Assembly (NCBI GenBank): GCA_038503035.1
Contig: JAVSML010001008.1
Coordinates: 67,164 to 131,163, forward strand
DNA: 64,000 nucleotides
Reading direction: 5' to 3'
Source of the DNA: Crocodylus rhombifer
Lineage: Eukaryota > Chordata > Crocodylia > Crocodylidae
Part shown: in pieces, positions 48,627 through 60,402 of the stretch
Layout of the letters: each line of letters begins with the position of its first letter
Numbering within the stretch: the first letter of the stretch is position 1
Program-made: the position numbers and the translations under genes
The notes under the pieces: model-generated
What the model was told of the DNA's origin: nothing
Seen by the model: only the letters and a program-made list of their open reading frames with translations
Database searches by the model: none

Positions 48627-49866
48627 CTGCAGCATCCTGTCAGACCAACCTTGTGGCCTTCTATGACCAGATCACCAAATCATTAGATGCGGGGGTAGCA
48701 GCAGACATAGTCTTCCTGGACTTTCAGAAGGCCTCTGACACTGTCTCTCACTCTGCTCTCGTTAAGAAACTAGGGGACTGTGGTGTCGACACCCACACAG
48801 TCAATTGGGTCACGAACTGGCTGGAGGGCCACACCCAGAGAGTGGTGGTGGATGGGTCATTTTCGGCCTAGAGGAATGTGGGCAGTGGGGTTCCGCAGGG
48901 CTTGGTCCTCGGGTCCGCACTGTTCAACATCTTCATCAGCAACTTGGACGAAGGGGTAAAAAACACCCTGTTCAAATTTGCCGATGACACTAAGATGTGG
49001 GGGATGTGGGCACACTAGAAGGCAAAAATAGGCTACAATCGTACTTAGACAGGTTACAAGGTTACAAGGGTGGGCGGACGAGAATAGGATGGGATTCAAC
49101 ACCGACAAGTGCAAAGTGATGCACCTGGGGAGGAACAGCCAGCACCATACCTACAGGCTGGGGAACTCCCTTCTTGTCAGTACAGAAGTGGAAAAGGATC
49201 TTGGAGTCATCATTGACTCCAAGATGAACATGGGCCGGCAGTGTGGAGAGGCAGTCAGGAAGGCCAACTGCACCTTGTCCTGCATCCACAGATGCATCTC
49301 AAGCAGGTCCAAGGAGGTGATCCTCCCCCTCTATGCGGCACTGGTCAGGCCACAGCTGGACTATTGCATCCAGTTCTGGGTGCTGCACTTGAAGAGGGTT
49401 GTGGACAACATGGAGAGGGTCCAGAGGAGGGCCACTCGCATGATCAGGAGGCGGCAGGGCAGGCCCTATGAGGAGAGGCTATGGGACCTGAACCTGTTCA
49501 GCCTCCACAAGAGAAGGCTGAGGGGGGATCTAGTGGCCTGTTACAAACTAGTCAGGGGGGATCAGCAGGCACTGGGGGAGTCCCTGTTCCCCTGAGCACT
49601 GCCAGGAGTGGCCAGGAATAACGGTCACAAGCTGGCAGAGGGTAGATTTAGGCTAGACATCAGGAGGTGCTACTTCACTGTCAGGGCGGCTAGGATCCGG
49701 AACCAGCTTCCAAGAGAAGTGGTGCTGGCTCCTACCCTGGGGGTCTTTAAGAGTAGGTTAGATGTACACCTTGCTGGGGTTGTTTGACCCCAGTACTCTT
49801 TCCTGCAATGGCAGGGGGTTGGACTAGATGATCTACTCAGGTCCCTTCCAACCCTAGAAACTATGA
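48627..49866 (+). pseudogene. CR1 LINE copy, reverse transcriptase C-terminal half
   Basis: The plus strand encodes CR1 ORF2 reverse-transcriptase segments: 'VFLDFQKASDTV' (about 48705), '[10 protein letters not shown]' (about 48888), 'FADDT' (48976-48990, the catalytic-type motif) and 'LDYCIQFW' (about 49360). A TAG at 48869 and a one-base slip in the A-run near 48958 break the first part. A 168-codon frame at 49089-49595 covers the thumb region. The 3' end has 'ggttggactagatgatctac' and ends 'ctagaaactatgaaa'. It is 5'-truncated and inactive, but less decayed than the copy at 27890. Confidence 0.9.
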
Positions 49867-49871
49867 AACTA

Positions 49872-49906
49872 ACTCATGTATTCAGTGTCCCATGTTACAA
49901 AATGGA
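49872..49906. mobile_element. Half copy of the 34880 MITE
   Basis: 'catgtattcagtgtcccatg' followed by 'ttacaaaatgg' matches one arm of the element at 34880-34986. Its other arm is absent, and it begins a few bases after the CR1 3' end. Confidence 0.55.
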
Positions 49907-49961
49907 AGCTCTGTGTGGCCAGCCAAGCCATTGCTGCACAGAAGGCTCAGGACTTTGTAGG

Positions 49962-50155
49962 ATCAGCCCCCCATGCATCTGGATCAGACCAGGCTACTCC
50001 CTAACTCCCACACACCCAAATAGTGGCCACTCCTCCAGCATGTCTGAATCAGGGCTAGGCTGTTTCTCATTCCACCGCATGCCTAGATTAGAGCCCCACT
50101 GCCCCTGCACATCCAGATCAGGGCTGGGCAGCATCACCCCCCTGCACAACTAGAT
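49962..50155 (+). repeat. Imperfect minisatellite, left part
   Basis: Units of roughly 32-64 bp recur: 'catgcatctggatcagacc' (49972), 'cagcatgtctgaatcagggc' (50036), 'gcatgcctagattagagcc' (50077), 'gcacatccagatcagggct' (50107). The array is cut by the CR1 at 50156 and resumes after it. Confidence 0.6.
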
Positions 50156-50662
50156 CACAGAATCATATAAAATTAGAGTTGGAAAGGACCTCAAGAGTTC
50201 AACCCCCTGCTCAAAGTGGGACCTTCCCCAACTAGATCAAGCCAAGGTTGGTCTATCCAGGTCTTAAAAACCTCCAAGGATGGAGATTCCATCACCTCTC
50301 TAGGTAATCTGTTCCAGTACTTTACTATGCGCCTTGTGGGAAAGGGAAGGATTTTTCCTAATATCTAACCTAAACTTCCTCTGCTGAAACTTGAGACCAT
50401 TTCTCCTTGTTCTGTCATCTGCCACCACTGGGAACAGTCCAGCTCCAGCATCTTTGGAATTACCCTTCACATAGTTGAAGGCTTCTGTTAAGTCCCACCT
50501 TAGTCTTCTCTTCTCCAGACTAATAAGTCCAGTTCCCTCAGCCTCTCTTTGTAAATCATATGCCCCAGCCCTCTAACCACTTTTGTTGTCCTCCACTGGA
50601 TTCTCCCTAATTTGTCCACACTGTTTCTGTAGTGGGGGAGTGCAGAACTGGACAAGGCATGG
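50156..50662 (-). mobile_element. CR1 LINE 3' end inserted in the minisatellite
   Basis: The minus strand carries a CR1 3' end. The plus-strand start 'cacagaatcatataaaatta' is the inverted tail. 'acctccaaggatggagattc' and 'ccatttctccttgttctgtc' follow. A minus-strand frame (50500-50790) contains 'LRELDLLVWRRED', the end of ORF2, with upstream 'VDKLGRIQWRTTKVVRGL'. The 5' truncation is near 50662, where minisatellite-like sequence resumes. Confidence 0.88.
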
Positions 50663-50800
50663 ACTGGGGATGCTTTGTTCCCCTCCCCTGTCCAGCATAT
50701 CTGGGTTGGGCTGGACTGGTTCTTGCTTCTCCCCCCAGCATATCTGACTTGGGGCCACTCCATCCACCCCCCCAGCAAATGACCTGCCACTGTCCATCTG
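50663..50800 (+). repeat. Imperfect minisatellite, right part
   Basis: 'tccagcatatctgggttggg' (50691) and 'cccagcatatctgacttggg' (50736) continue the unit type of 49962-50155. Confidence 0.55.
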
Positions 50801-51034
50801 GTTCACTGGGAAAAAAAGGAGTAGCACAACTATTGTGGGGCACCAACCCTCAGCACCATCTTGTTGGGGGTGATGGTATGGCTCTTCTTCCCCAAGAATC
50901 TTTCCCATGGCAGGCACAGCCCAGACAAAGGATCTGAGCATAAAGGGATAAAAGGGGCACCAGTAACAGCCCATGGAGCCTATTTTGCTGCCCACGAAGC
51001 AGTAGTAGCTGCCACTGAATAAGTGAGTGGCACT

Positions 51035-51102
51035 CACTCCTCTCCCTCTCCCTCTCCCTCTCCCTCTGCAGTGGCTAGGAACTTTCCAACCCCCCCCCCC
51101 CC
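51035..51102 (+). repeat. (CCCTCT)n tract and C-run
   Basis: Five to six 'tccctc' units lie at about 51036-51067, followed by a run of about 13 C at 51090-51102. Both are simple-sequence tracts and prone to assembly error. Confidence 0.9.
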
Positions 51103-51109
51103 AAAAGCT

Positions 51110-52517
51110 GAAAGAGCTTGATGTACATCTGTAAATGTGCATCTTGGCTTGGCCTTGATCTGATAAATGCCATGAGCTATCCATTACCCAGGACATTCTC
51201 CAGGCCTCCTTTTGAAGCTGGGACTGAATTATGGTCCTGATCTCTGCTCCAGTTGGATGGAACACATCCCTCTACTGTTTATTTATTTTATATATTGAAT
51301 ATTAAAATGCAAGGTACATAAAGCCAGTCTGGGCAGGTAGCAGAACCCAGGACACCCTCCCAATCACTCATTAGCCATATACTCCTTATGAGTTTGATTT
51401 CCTCTTTTTTGCGTTATATATTTTCTCCCATCGGTGGACTGGTGAGAGTCTGGATGGGAGGAGTGCTCCACCCCAAGTACTAGTGGTTTACTCGGAAGTG
51501 CAGATTCATGTCCTACTCTGGATGAGGAGGGACCTATAACTTGTGTCTTCCACTTCGTGTGCAAAGTCATCTTTTTCTAGGTCTTGGGCCAAAAGGTGAA
51601 ATGTGTTTTATTCCATATATATAGGTATATGAATGTGTGTGTGTCTGTATGTAAATACAGGGTTACATAATTGTGAGCGACCCTTTTTTACCAGAAGTGG
51701 AGAAAGCAGCTAAAAATACCATGTGTCATTAATTGCACTGATGCAGCTATGAAAGTGCTACTGAGGCTTGTGAAGTTAAAAAGAGATTTGGCTTTCTGTG
51801 TGTACTACTGAAATGGATTACATTAGAAAACAAGTAAAGTTTTAACTAGTATGTTAAAAGAACTCAATTTTGCCTTCACTGAATAGGAGTTATATTTAAA
51901 ACATGTAAGCCAGCGAGTTAATGGATTTTAAAACATGACTCCATACCAGGAAAATGATTGTCAATGTTATACTAGTTAAAACCCATCAGAGAATTATCCC
52001 ACTCTTAGGCAAAGGCATTGTGAATAAGTGTGACAGTACTTAGTCCTAATTGTTCAAATTAATTTAGAAGACACTACATAAGACTTCTGTATACAGGGGA
52101 AAATGCATGCTGGCACCTACTACTTCTGCTGTTTTAACGAGGGTGTTAACTGAGTAACAGCTTGAACAGTTATTGTATGATATATAAAGAAGATGCATCA
52201 TAAAATTTTACTTCACAAAACTCCACTTCACTGGCAGTGTATCCTAATGAAGAAAAGGAATTTCCCATTATAGAAAAGTCCCTTGGGCTTTAATAGAAAA
52301 TTAAAGTCCCTTTATAGTGTTTTTAAATATATCTATATAAATGTATCTATATAAATATACACAGATAGCATTGTATCCCTATTATGCAATTCTTTACAGG
52401 ATGGTTCAATAATCTTTGGAAAGGATGTAATGATCTATTAAATTATATAGGTTATAATAATTTCCATAGAACTAGAATTTACCTGTAACTAATTCCCACA
52501 GAACTGATTTTCATATA
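51110..52517. other. AT-rich DNA, nothing recognised
   Basis: No repeat or gene was recognised. Confidence 0.4.
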
Positions 52518-52588
52518 TCTAGAGCCCTTCTGTTTGAATAGTACTATATTCATTACCATGTGTCCCTCAAGTTTGCTAGCCCACAGAC
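52518..52588 (+). repeat. 71-bp dispersed repeat, copy 1
   Basis: This shares 'tactatattcatta' and 'caagtttg' plus 'tagcccacag' with 57058-57128 in the same order and spacing, at roughly 75-80 percent identity. The family is not recognised. The 89-codon minus-strand frame overlapping it (52479-52748) has no domain. Confidence 0.65.
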
Positions 52589-54780
52589 CACTCTTGGCAC
52601 TATAAACAGTATTGAACATTGCTCTCCCTAGCCTTGAGAAAAGCTGTAGAGCTTTGCAAGCAACATAAGGCTTGTCTGCGCAGGAACAGAGATCACCACA
52701 TGGGCAGATATTTCTATCATTGTGAATCTCAACGGCCAATGTAAGCAACCCATAGCTCTAGTCTGCTATCTTCTGATTCCTATTTATTTGTGGTTTCACT
52801 GTCATTAGATAGATTGTAATTATATGCTTTGTTCTGGGATCAAATGGGTTTCCACTCTGCTGTGGAGAGGGATTAAAGTGTGCCAACTCTATCCCTAGTT
52901 CAGTGTATGCTTCCCAACATGATGGTATAGGTACAATGGCAGGTGCACTGGTAGGGAGGACCAGCCAAACCTCCTTCCTCCTACTTGTGTAACAGGGAAC
53001 ATGGCTGGCACAAGGAAATAGCAGTATGCCTTATGTTTTGTCTTGGTATTTTTTGAGTAAATCCAAATATAATAATCAGATTTAAAAAATGGCCACCTAA
53101 CTCAGAAATAATATCCTCCTCTTTGAATGTATGTATTCTAAACATTAAAGCTTCTAAATGTATGCATTTGAAACATTAAAGCTGAGGGACATTTGAAGTA
53201 TAAAATAAGTATTATAAATCTTTGATGTACTTTGCTTTTACTCATTTCCCACAAGTCATGTACTGTAAGTACATATTTAAGTGATTATCTCTTATTTGTT
53301 ATATTTTTGAGCATTTTGGAATAAGTAAGCCTTCCAGCTGTTTTGTCATCACCTGCAGTTTCATCCTTGTAAGTGCCAAGCTGCCTACCTCTATGCACAT
53401 ACTCCTTCAGATACCATTACTACTAATTAAAAATAGTTTAGCAAGTATCAAGGTTTGAAATGCCACATTACAACATGGCAGGCAACCAATTACTTTCAAA
53501 TAGATGGTACATACAAATGTATTTATCATGGTTCTCACTCTGAGCCCTGGGTTGAACTTTAAAAGTGACAATTGTAATCTAAATGTTGATGTCATGTTGG
53601 AAGTGAGAAATCATAGAAGTAGTGTTTCATCTTCTTTTGCATAATGCACTAATCACTAGCTTTTCTTAGATATTTCAGGCTGCTAAAAGCAGATATTGTA
53701 TCTTATAAACTAAGCACTAAACATTCCTGTGTTTAAAACTGTGCTGTCCTAAGCAAAACAAAAGGAAAAATTCAAAGCTAACCTTCAAATGTATGTATCT
53801 GTTTGTTTATCCATTTAAACATTTCTTCTTCACTGTGTTTGCCTTGTAATGACCAAAGACAAGATATGCATGTCTTATCTTTGGTCCTCTATCAGGGGGA
53901 TAGTAATCATTGAATGTTAAGATGCCAAGATACTTTACTACAATAATAACAATCAATACACAGTAGAAGACAGCAACAAGGAACAATCACAATTTCAGCT
54001 CATTTTATGTTAGTCAAAGGTTTCTAAGGGCAGAGTTGCCTTGAGGATCAAACAAGTTTGGTGTCCCTAATACACCTTTCTTAAAAAAAAAATCAAAGTT
54101 ATAATTAAAGTTGAACTAACGTATGGTCTTAATTTATAAGAATTTGAGGCAGGCAGTCTCCTCTTCTGCTACGGCAGTGATGCTAAGGAGATGCTGCATC
54201 TTGATATTTTGAACTTCTTGGCTTTGTCAGTCATTATTTTAATATGAATGTGAGTACACATGAAATCACTCTCAGGGTAAGCTTTACATACTGATGAAGT
54301 TATTTATATGGCTCCAGAAGTTATGTCAGAGTTGAAATGATTCTTAAATAAAAGGTTCTGTCTAATGGGCCTAATATTTAGGGGCTTTGTATCTAGAGTC
54401 TGCACAAGAGATTAAGGACACTTTCAGACGCATACTATCAAACATTTGGAAAAAACATTCAGAAAATATTAGAAGAGAATATGCTAATTACCATTATTAA
54501 ATTGACTACCAAAAATACTACACCTTTGTTCTCTTTTAAATACAGTGTAATTAAATGAGAAAGATCTTTAGGAGAAATATTCAGTAAATTCAATAACAAC
54601 AACCAAAAATCCCCTTACAGTACACTATATAACTAGGAAAGATATATTAGTTTTGATCTTCAGTTATACTCGGGAGGTTTTGCACAGCTTCATTAGAATA
54701 CATTAGAATGGTGGGTCTCCCAACAGGTTCAAAAAGTTGGTAGTGGAAAAGCCGTATTTGCTACTTGCCTACTGATAAAT
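52589..54780. other. AT-rich DNA, nothing recognised
   Basis: No repeat or gene was recognised. A local inverted pair 'gaccaaagacaagatatgca'/'tgtcttatctttggtc' (53851-53885) forms a short hairpin. Confidence 0.4.
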
Positions 54781-54789
54781 TCCCTGTGG

Positions 54790-55025
54790 GGAGTCCAGCA
54801 GGCTGGATGCCTTGATGCTTCACACTAAATTCTACCACTGTGCTGGTGGGCTGGCACACAAGCCCAGATCTGAGTGTAGAGGATCATACCCATGGACTAA
54901 ACTTGCATGCCAACCCTGTGCTGGATCTAGCCCTCCTGTTGACCCCTCCCAGCCACAGGATCCGCCTCATGGACTGACCCTGACTCTGAAATCCAGTTGG
55001 CAGACTGGACCAGCACCACTGCATT
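54790..55025 (+). repeat. Satellite-like segment related to 3110-3500
   Basis: Phrases 'catggactgaccctgactct', 'gtgctggatctagccc' and 'ccatggactaaac' recur in a GC-richer block, echoing the 3110-3500 segment read on the opposite strand. Unit boundaries are unclear. Confidence 0.4.
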
Positions 55026-55034
55026 AGACTATTC

Positions 55035-56850
55035 CTAAATATAGGATACTTGGATCATGAAGCTGATCATTTTAGGAAATGCCACTATGGCCATATCCAG
55101 ATGAGTGTGGCCATGTGGGGGAGCAGTGTGGAAGGGTTTTTTTTTTTTTACCTCTGGATATCCAGGGGTCAAGAAAAACCTCCAGAGACAAAAAGTGGAG
55201 CAGCGCACACTGCTCAAAAGCAGAGCCAGGGTGCCTGGTGCTGTGCTGCAGCTGCCAGCCAGGGTCCGTGCAGCAGAATTGCCACAGCTGCAGCCCTGGG
55301 AGGCCCCCAGAATCCCATTTAAGGCTGCTGGGGCAAGCCCAATACTGGCTGCAGCCTTCCCTACTGGCCCCCAGGTAACTTGCTGCATGCCAGAGTGGGT
55401 AACCACACCATGCATGAACACAACTTGGAAGGGCCTTGTTACATGTTGTACTTTGAGCTGCAAAATGTTGATTGACTTAAGGCTAGTTTGGAGCCTTACT
55501 TCTCTATAATTCTCTATACTTCACCCATACTTCTCTATAACTTGCTATGTTTCACCCATCCCTTGCCTACTGCAGCAGCAGTGTTCTAGACCACCGGGAA
55601 CGGAGGGAGGTGGTGGGGTCCCTCAAGAGTGAGGCTGAGGGACTTGACAGTGGGTTGCATAGGGAGGTTGCTGCTCGCCTCGCTCCTGGTTCCTGGCTCC
55701 CAACTTCTGGTGCCCAGATATGCTGGGTTCACACATGTCCAGGGGTGTCACACTGAAATATAAGGCAAGGTCCTTGGTGGCCTTGGGTCTGGTAGGAGCA
55801 GACCAGTAGTGTGTGGGACAAGTGAACATACACCCCCGGATCCCAGGGCAGGGGGAGGCCCAGGTAGAAGTCCCAGGAAGCTGGCAGCAGCAGCAGAAGA
55901 GGCAGAGGTGGGCATGGGTCTGGAGCCAGTCAGAGCACCACTAAATTGGTTTCACTCTGGGAGCAGAGACTTCCTGCAGCCAGCTCCCATGTCAACATGG
56001 GCAGTGGCAGAGCCCCGTGCCCACAGCTCAGACCCACCCATAGTTGCCCCACCTCAAAACAGCAGCTTCCCTGGCAGCAGGCTGCCCCCCACCCTGCAGC
56101 AGCCTCTTGCCGGTCTGTGTGTGGACTGGGTGTATAGAGCAGGGCAGTGCTAGAACTGTGGGGATGACTTGGAGCTTGCCAGAGCCTGGCCAGGTCTGCA
56201 GACTCTCTGGAGCCAGCCACACTCTTCTCTGCTCCCCAGGGCTTGGCAGATGGGGCAGGCCTGGGGTTCAGCAGTGACCACTTGCCCAGACAGGCTCAGC
56301 ACTGTTTGGCAAAGATGTGCCAAGCCACCATTCTTGGAACCTGGGGAAGATAGAAAAGCTATGGCTCCAGTGCCTGGCCCACTCCTTTAAGGTGCTGGGA
56401 GGAGTGAGAGCCCACAGAGCAGGAGGGTGGGGGAGGAGACACTGCATCCTAGGATACTGGAGGGCTTCAATTTAGAGCCTTGTTACAGGTTAATTTTGGG
56501 TAGCTCCTGGAGCTCTTGACCTCTGGAATGTCTACAGGTTAACACCCTGAAGTGGCTTAAAGCACTCCTTATGCAGCTCAAAGTGATGCCACTCCCGGGC
56601 AGGATTACTCTGATCTGCACTACCCAGTTGCCATTCCATTAATGTGTGACCGCTCCACACAGACATGCAGCCCAAGTCCAGGTCTTCTAGTATTGCAGGG
56701 TGCAGTGGCCTCTCCCCTACCCCCTGTTCTGTGTGGACAAACTTTTTGCCTACAGATCCTCATCCTGCCTCTGCTCACCAGACCGTTAGTGGCAAGTCAC
56801 AACTGTGCAAGCGGGAGACAGAGAAAGTTTCTAAACTAAGGGTATGACTG
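55035..56850. repeat. GC-rich composite region of unknown origin
   Basis: About 1.8 kb is GC-rich in AT-rich surroundings, with many overlapping open frames on both strands (for example 55035-55463 minus and 55105-55509 plus). None shows a recognisable domain, and opposing frames of equal length argue for composition rather than coding. It may be one or more non-autonomous elements with GC-rich cores, but I could not find paired termini. Confidence 0.3.
55498..55559 (+). repeat. 31-bp tandem duplication
   Basis: Two adjacent units each start 'acttctctataa' and end 'ttcacccat', differing at about five positions. Confidence 0.8.
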
Positions 56851-57057
56851 CTTCCAACTCCAGTCACCAGCACTAGCACCAATCACCATTTGTGCAGCTC
56901 ACAGAGTAAGGTGTTACAAGGCCCTAATTGTGTCTTTTCTCACTGTTGTCTTTGTGACTGGCATAACTGGAAGGAAAACAGTTTAATGAATCTAAAAGGC
57001 ATCTTAACAGTCCCACTCAAGATTTAATCCTATCGGTATATAGAACCTTTACATTTC

Positions 57058-57128
57058 TCTAGAACCCTTTTGGTTGCATCATACTATATTCATTAGCATT
57101 GGTCCCCCAAGTTTGATAGCCCACAGGA
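57058..57128 (+). repeat. 71-bp dispersed repeat, copy 2
   Basis: This is the partner of 52518-52588 in the same orientation, about 4.5 kb away. Confidence 0.65.
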
Positions 57129-57129
57129 C

Positions 57130-59273
57130 TTAATTGTTACTTAGCACTACCCAAAAATAGGGGTCATTGTCTGTTAACTTGTACATAAATAATGATGATT
57201 TATACTTAGATACAAGAGTGGTATCCAGTTAGGGAAATTGCGTAAGCATATGCTTCATTCCAGCTCTATTCAGGACATAGGTGAATAAATCCTTAAGAAC
57301 ACTTATGTGTAAACTTCTGGTTTCTTTAAGACAAAAAGAAAGAATGAAAGATTAAGGGAATTAAAAACAAATTACAAGAAAAGGGCACATGTTTTCCATT
57401 GAAATATAAGGCAAGTCTATATTTAATACATAGAAGATTGAAAAATTTCATAGGATATCCTTAAAGTGTATATATATATATATGCCCATGGGAGATCTAA
57501 ATATTCACAGAGACCACCTATGTATGGTAGAGGAAACATGGTTAATATCTGAAGGAAAAGGACAGCTGTTAAGTACAAGAGCACCATCTATTGGCTTTCA
57601 AGGAGTCTCCTTGACCAGGGCCAGTCACAGTCATCACTGAACATCTGGAAATGGGAAAGAAGAGCGACTGAATTAAAAAAAACAGTTTTTAATAAAATGT
57701 TAATCACAAGCTGCCAGATGACATTTCTTGCAGGCAGTCATGCTGCATATATGTAACTCTATTCTGTTACATAATCAAGGAGCTAGTGTTCACAGTCAAT
57801 ACATTAAATCAGTAAAATAAACAAAGTTTTCATTGAAGTCTAGGAGCATCTTTATTGTTTTTATTATGAGTAAAAGAAATATTTAACAAAGACCAGTCAT
57901 TTAAAAAACAATAATGCTTTTTATTGTTCCTGTTCTCAATTCAAGAGTCTTGACTTTACATCAGTAATTTAAAATTAAAGGAACTATTTTCTAAAAACTT
58001 ACAATTGGCATTTTAATCAAACTATATACTGCAGGCATGAATGAGGTTTGAGAAAGAGAGATAACACACTAAATATTGCAAGGGACTTAATCTGTCATTT
58101 CTGAGTTAAGAAGAGTTAAAAACTAGTATGTGGCATATTTCTGTACCAGTTAGGATAAAAGTCATAGCAAGACTCAGCTACTTGTTCATTAAATGTTTGT
58201 TATTCACATTACCACACAAATTTACTCCCATCAGAAGTGAAGTGTGTGGACACATTGCCAATATTTCTGTGTTGCAGTCCCTGAAATATGATGTAAACAG
58301 GCATGAGTCTGATACCAGAAGCAGCGTCTTGGTGGCAGCATGGAGCTCAGCATGGCTAACTGCCCAACTTTTTATTCAGTTTCTTGGTAGATTTTGCAGC
58401 CTGCGCTGAGTTCCGTGCCCCAGTAGCTCCACTGTTACTAGTAACCAAAAGTGGCTCACCCAGAAAAAAAAATACGTAAGGCAAATCATTTAAAAATTTC
58501 TAATGAAAATGTAGAATTTATGTAACAGGTAGTGTTCTTTGCAGGCATTTAAGGAATTGAATGATAAAAAATAGCTTGCAGTTGTATTGATTTGCAAGAA
58601 TTAGAGAAGTACATACAATAATGTTTGAAGCTGTTGAGAGAAACAAAAGTAATGATCAGTAGTTTTGTACGCTTTGTGTGTGGGGAGGGAAGAGAAGTTA
58701 AATAGCTGACTGTTCATCACAATGTTTTTCTGCACGATGAATATAATATGGTATTATATATAACTATATCATAAGTACTCATTTAAAATATAGATAAATT
58801 AGTCATACTAAACTAACTGTTAAACGCAATTTTCTTTGGCACTGTCTGTACCTTTACATTATTATTTTTCTTGACCTTGTATTGCTAGAGAATTAGGGAA
58901 ACAGTCCATATAATCTTTTGAAAGTTCAGTTCAGTCTGAGTGCTGCCTATAATTACTATTGGTATCTATTTTGAAATGGACCTTGCCTGAAATTTGAGTA
59001 AATAAAGCTTCTTAAGAAAATAAGGATGGTAAAATGATATTGTGGTCTATTAGCAGATAACAAGCACACTTTTTTTACCATATTTTGCATTAGATTTCAA
59101 AAGCAAAAGCAGATAAGAAGAAATACAAATTATGGAAGAATCCTGAAAAAAATGTAAGGAAAAGTAAACAAAAATTGTTTTAAAGTCATTTAAAAATAAT
59201 TTTCCATAAACATTCTGAGCAACCATTTACCAAAAATCTTTCTCTTCTTTTTAAATCGTTTCTTTTCACTTAC
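57130..59273. other. AT-rich DNA, no feature supported
   Basis: A short TA run lies at 57470-57482. A weak minus-strand segment with acceptor-like 'catcatatttcag' ending near 58275 stays open for about 65 bases before a GTAATG, but the signals are too weak to call an exon. Confidence 0.4.
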
Positions 59274-59415
59274 TAATTTCAGTAAAATATCAACTGAAGG
59301 GGCTTTTAACTTAGTTATATCTTTATCTATAAACTTCACTTTTAGTGTTTTGCGTTGGCTCAATGGAATTAACAGCTGTAGTGGCATTTTCCTGCTAGGA
59401 AACAGTTTTAAAAGT
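59274..59415 (-). CDS. Candidate internal exon, unknown protein
   Basis: On the minus strand an acceptor-like 'gatttgttttcag' precedes base 59415, and a consensus donor GTAAGTG follows base 59274. The 142 bp between stays open in one frame (entry after one base, exit after a whole codon), giving about 47 residues that include 'MPLQLLIPLSQRKTLKVKF' and 'LKAPSVDILLKL'. I do not recognise the protein. AT-rich DNA makes a stop-free stretch of this length by chance fairly uncommon but not rare, and no second exon is clear. It could also be a spurious match to splice consensus. Confidence 0.25.
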
Positions 59416-59574
59416 CTGAAAACAAATCAGTGAAATAACCTGACAGTCCTAGTTCAATTCCTAGTAGTCATGCGTCCACATAATATGAATCATCATCAAA
59501 ACTGGCCTTCTTGTTACAAGGATGTTGTACAGTTACTGAAGTATAACCACATAATTCTCTGTATCTCATAGGAT

Positions 59575-59710
59575 ATAAGAAATTGCTATGCGAAACGGCT
59601 ACAAACCAGTGGTCCATCTAGTCCAGTATTCCCATCTCAGATACTGCTGGACAAAATATGTTTCAGAAGAAATGAAAGAAAACCCTTAAGACCTTATGCC
59701 TATAAAGAAG
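59575..59710 (+). repeat. Interspersed repeat fragment
   Basis: 'accagtggtccatctagtcc' with 'agtatt' and, further on, 'tcagaagaaatgaaagaaaa' matches, from memory, a dispersed repeat common in turtle and crocodilian DNA. The class (SINE or LINE tail) is not certain. Confidence 0.45.
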
Positions 59711-60402
59711 AGTCTTTACGTTTCTCATGCTTCAAGATATACACTGTTGCATTTTAGGGTATAAGGGAAACATTAATTGGGAGGGCGAACATGGCATGTC
59801 CTTTACTACTAAGTTATTGCCTAATTTTCAACTTAGGGTGTCTTGATACTGGTTTTTGTTACTGGTTAGTGTGAGAGACAGGATATTGGACTAATTGTTT
59901 ATATTCAATATGGTAATTCCTATGACAGTTTAGAGAATAGGGCCAATCATTTAGGAACTGCTGTCTGTAAGAGAGATTCATTTCAGAATAAAATATGTTT
60001 ATACACATCAAAATGCCAGTCAAATACACTCTCAGGCCATTTTAGATATGATTTAAGGCAGTAATTCTTATCTGTTAGTATCATTTTTCTGAAAGTTGTT
60101 ATCAATGTCAACATAATCTCCACTATCACTCTAACAGAAAGAAATATTTTTAATTTTTTAGTATCAACTATTAAATCACAGCTGTTTTAGACTGCATGAC
60201 CTCTACCTCCAATTCCTGTTAACTATATTTATTTCCTTAGCTACTGAAGCTAGCTTAGCAGTTTAATTTTAGTCTGTCACTTTTATAACTAATAATACAT
60301 TGCTCTTGGCAGCCAAAGTCCCTTCGGCATATGAGCTGAGGAATTCAGAGATCCAAATTTGCTACCTTCTTCCATTACATTTCCTGTGGGGCAAGTCATT
60401 TA
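59711..60402. other. AT-rich DNA, nothing recognised
   Basis: No repeat or gene was recognised. Confidence 0.4.

Noticed and set aside
50573..51265. 230-codon open frame on the minus strand
   Set aside because: It joins CR1 sequence, minisatellite and CCCTCT simple repeat in one frame, which is a chance run and not a gene.
58209..58275. Second possible exon on the minus strand near the 59274-59415 candidate
   Set aside because: The acceptor has a poor pyrimidine tract and the donor GTAATG is weak. The open segment is short.
59440..59475. 'agttcaattccta' resembling a tRNA B-box
   Set aside because: No A-box at the right distance and no cloverleaf arms. It occurs by chance.
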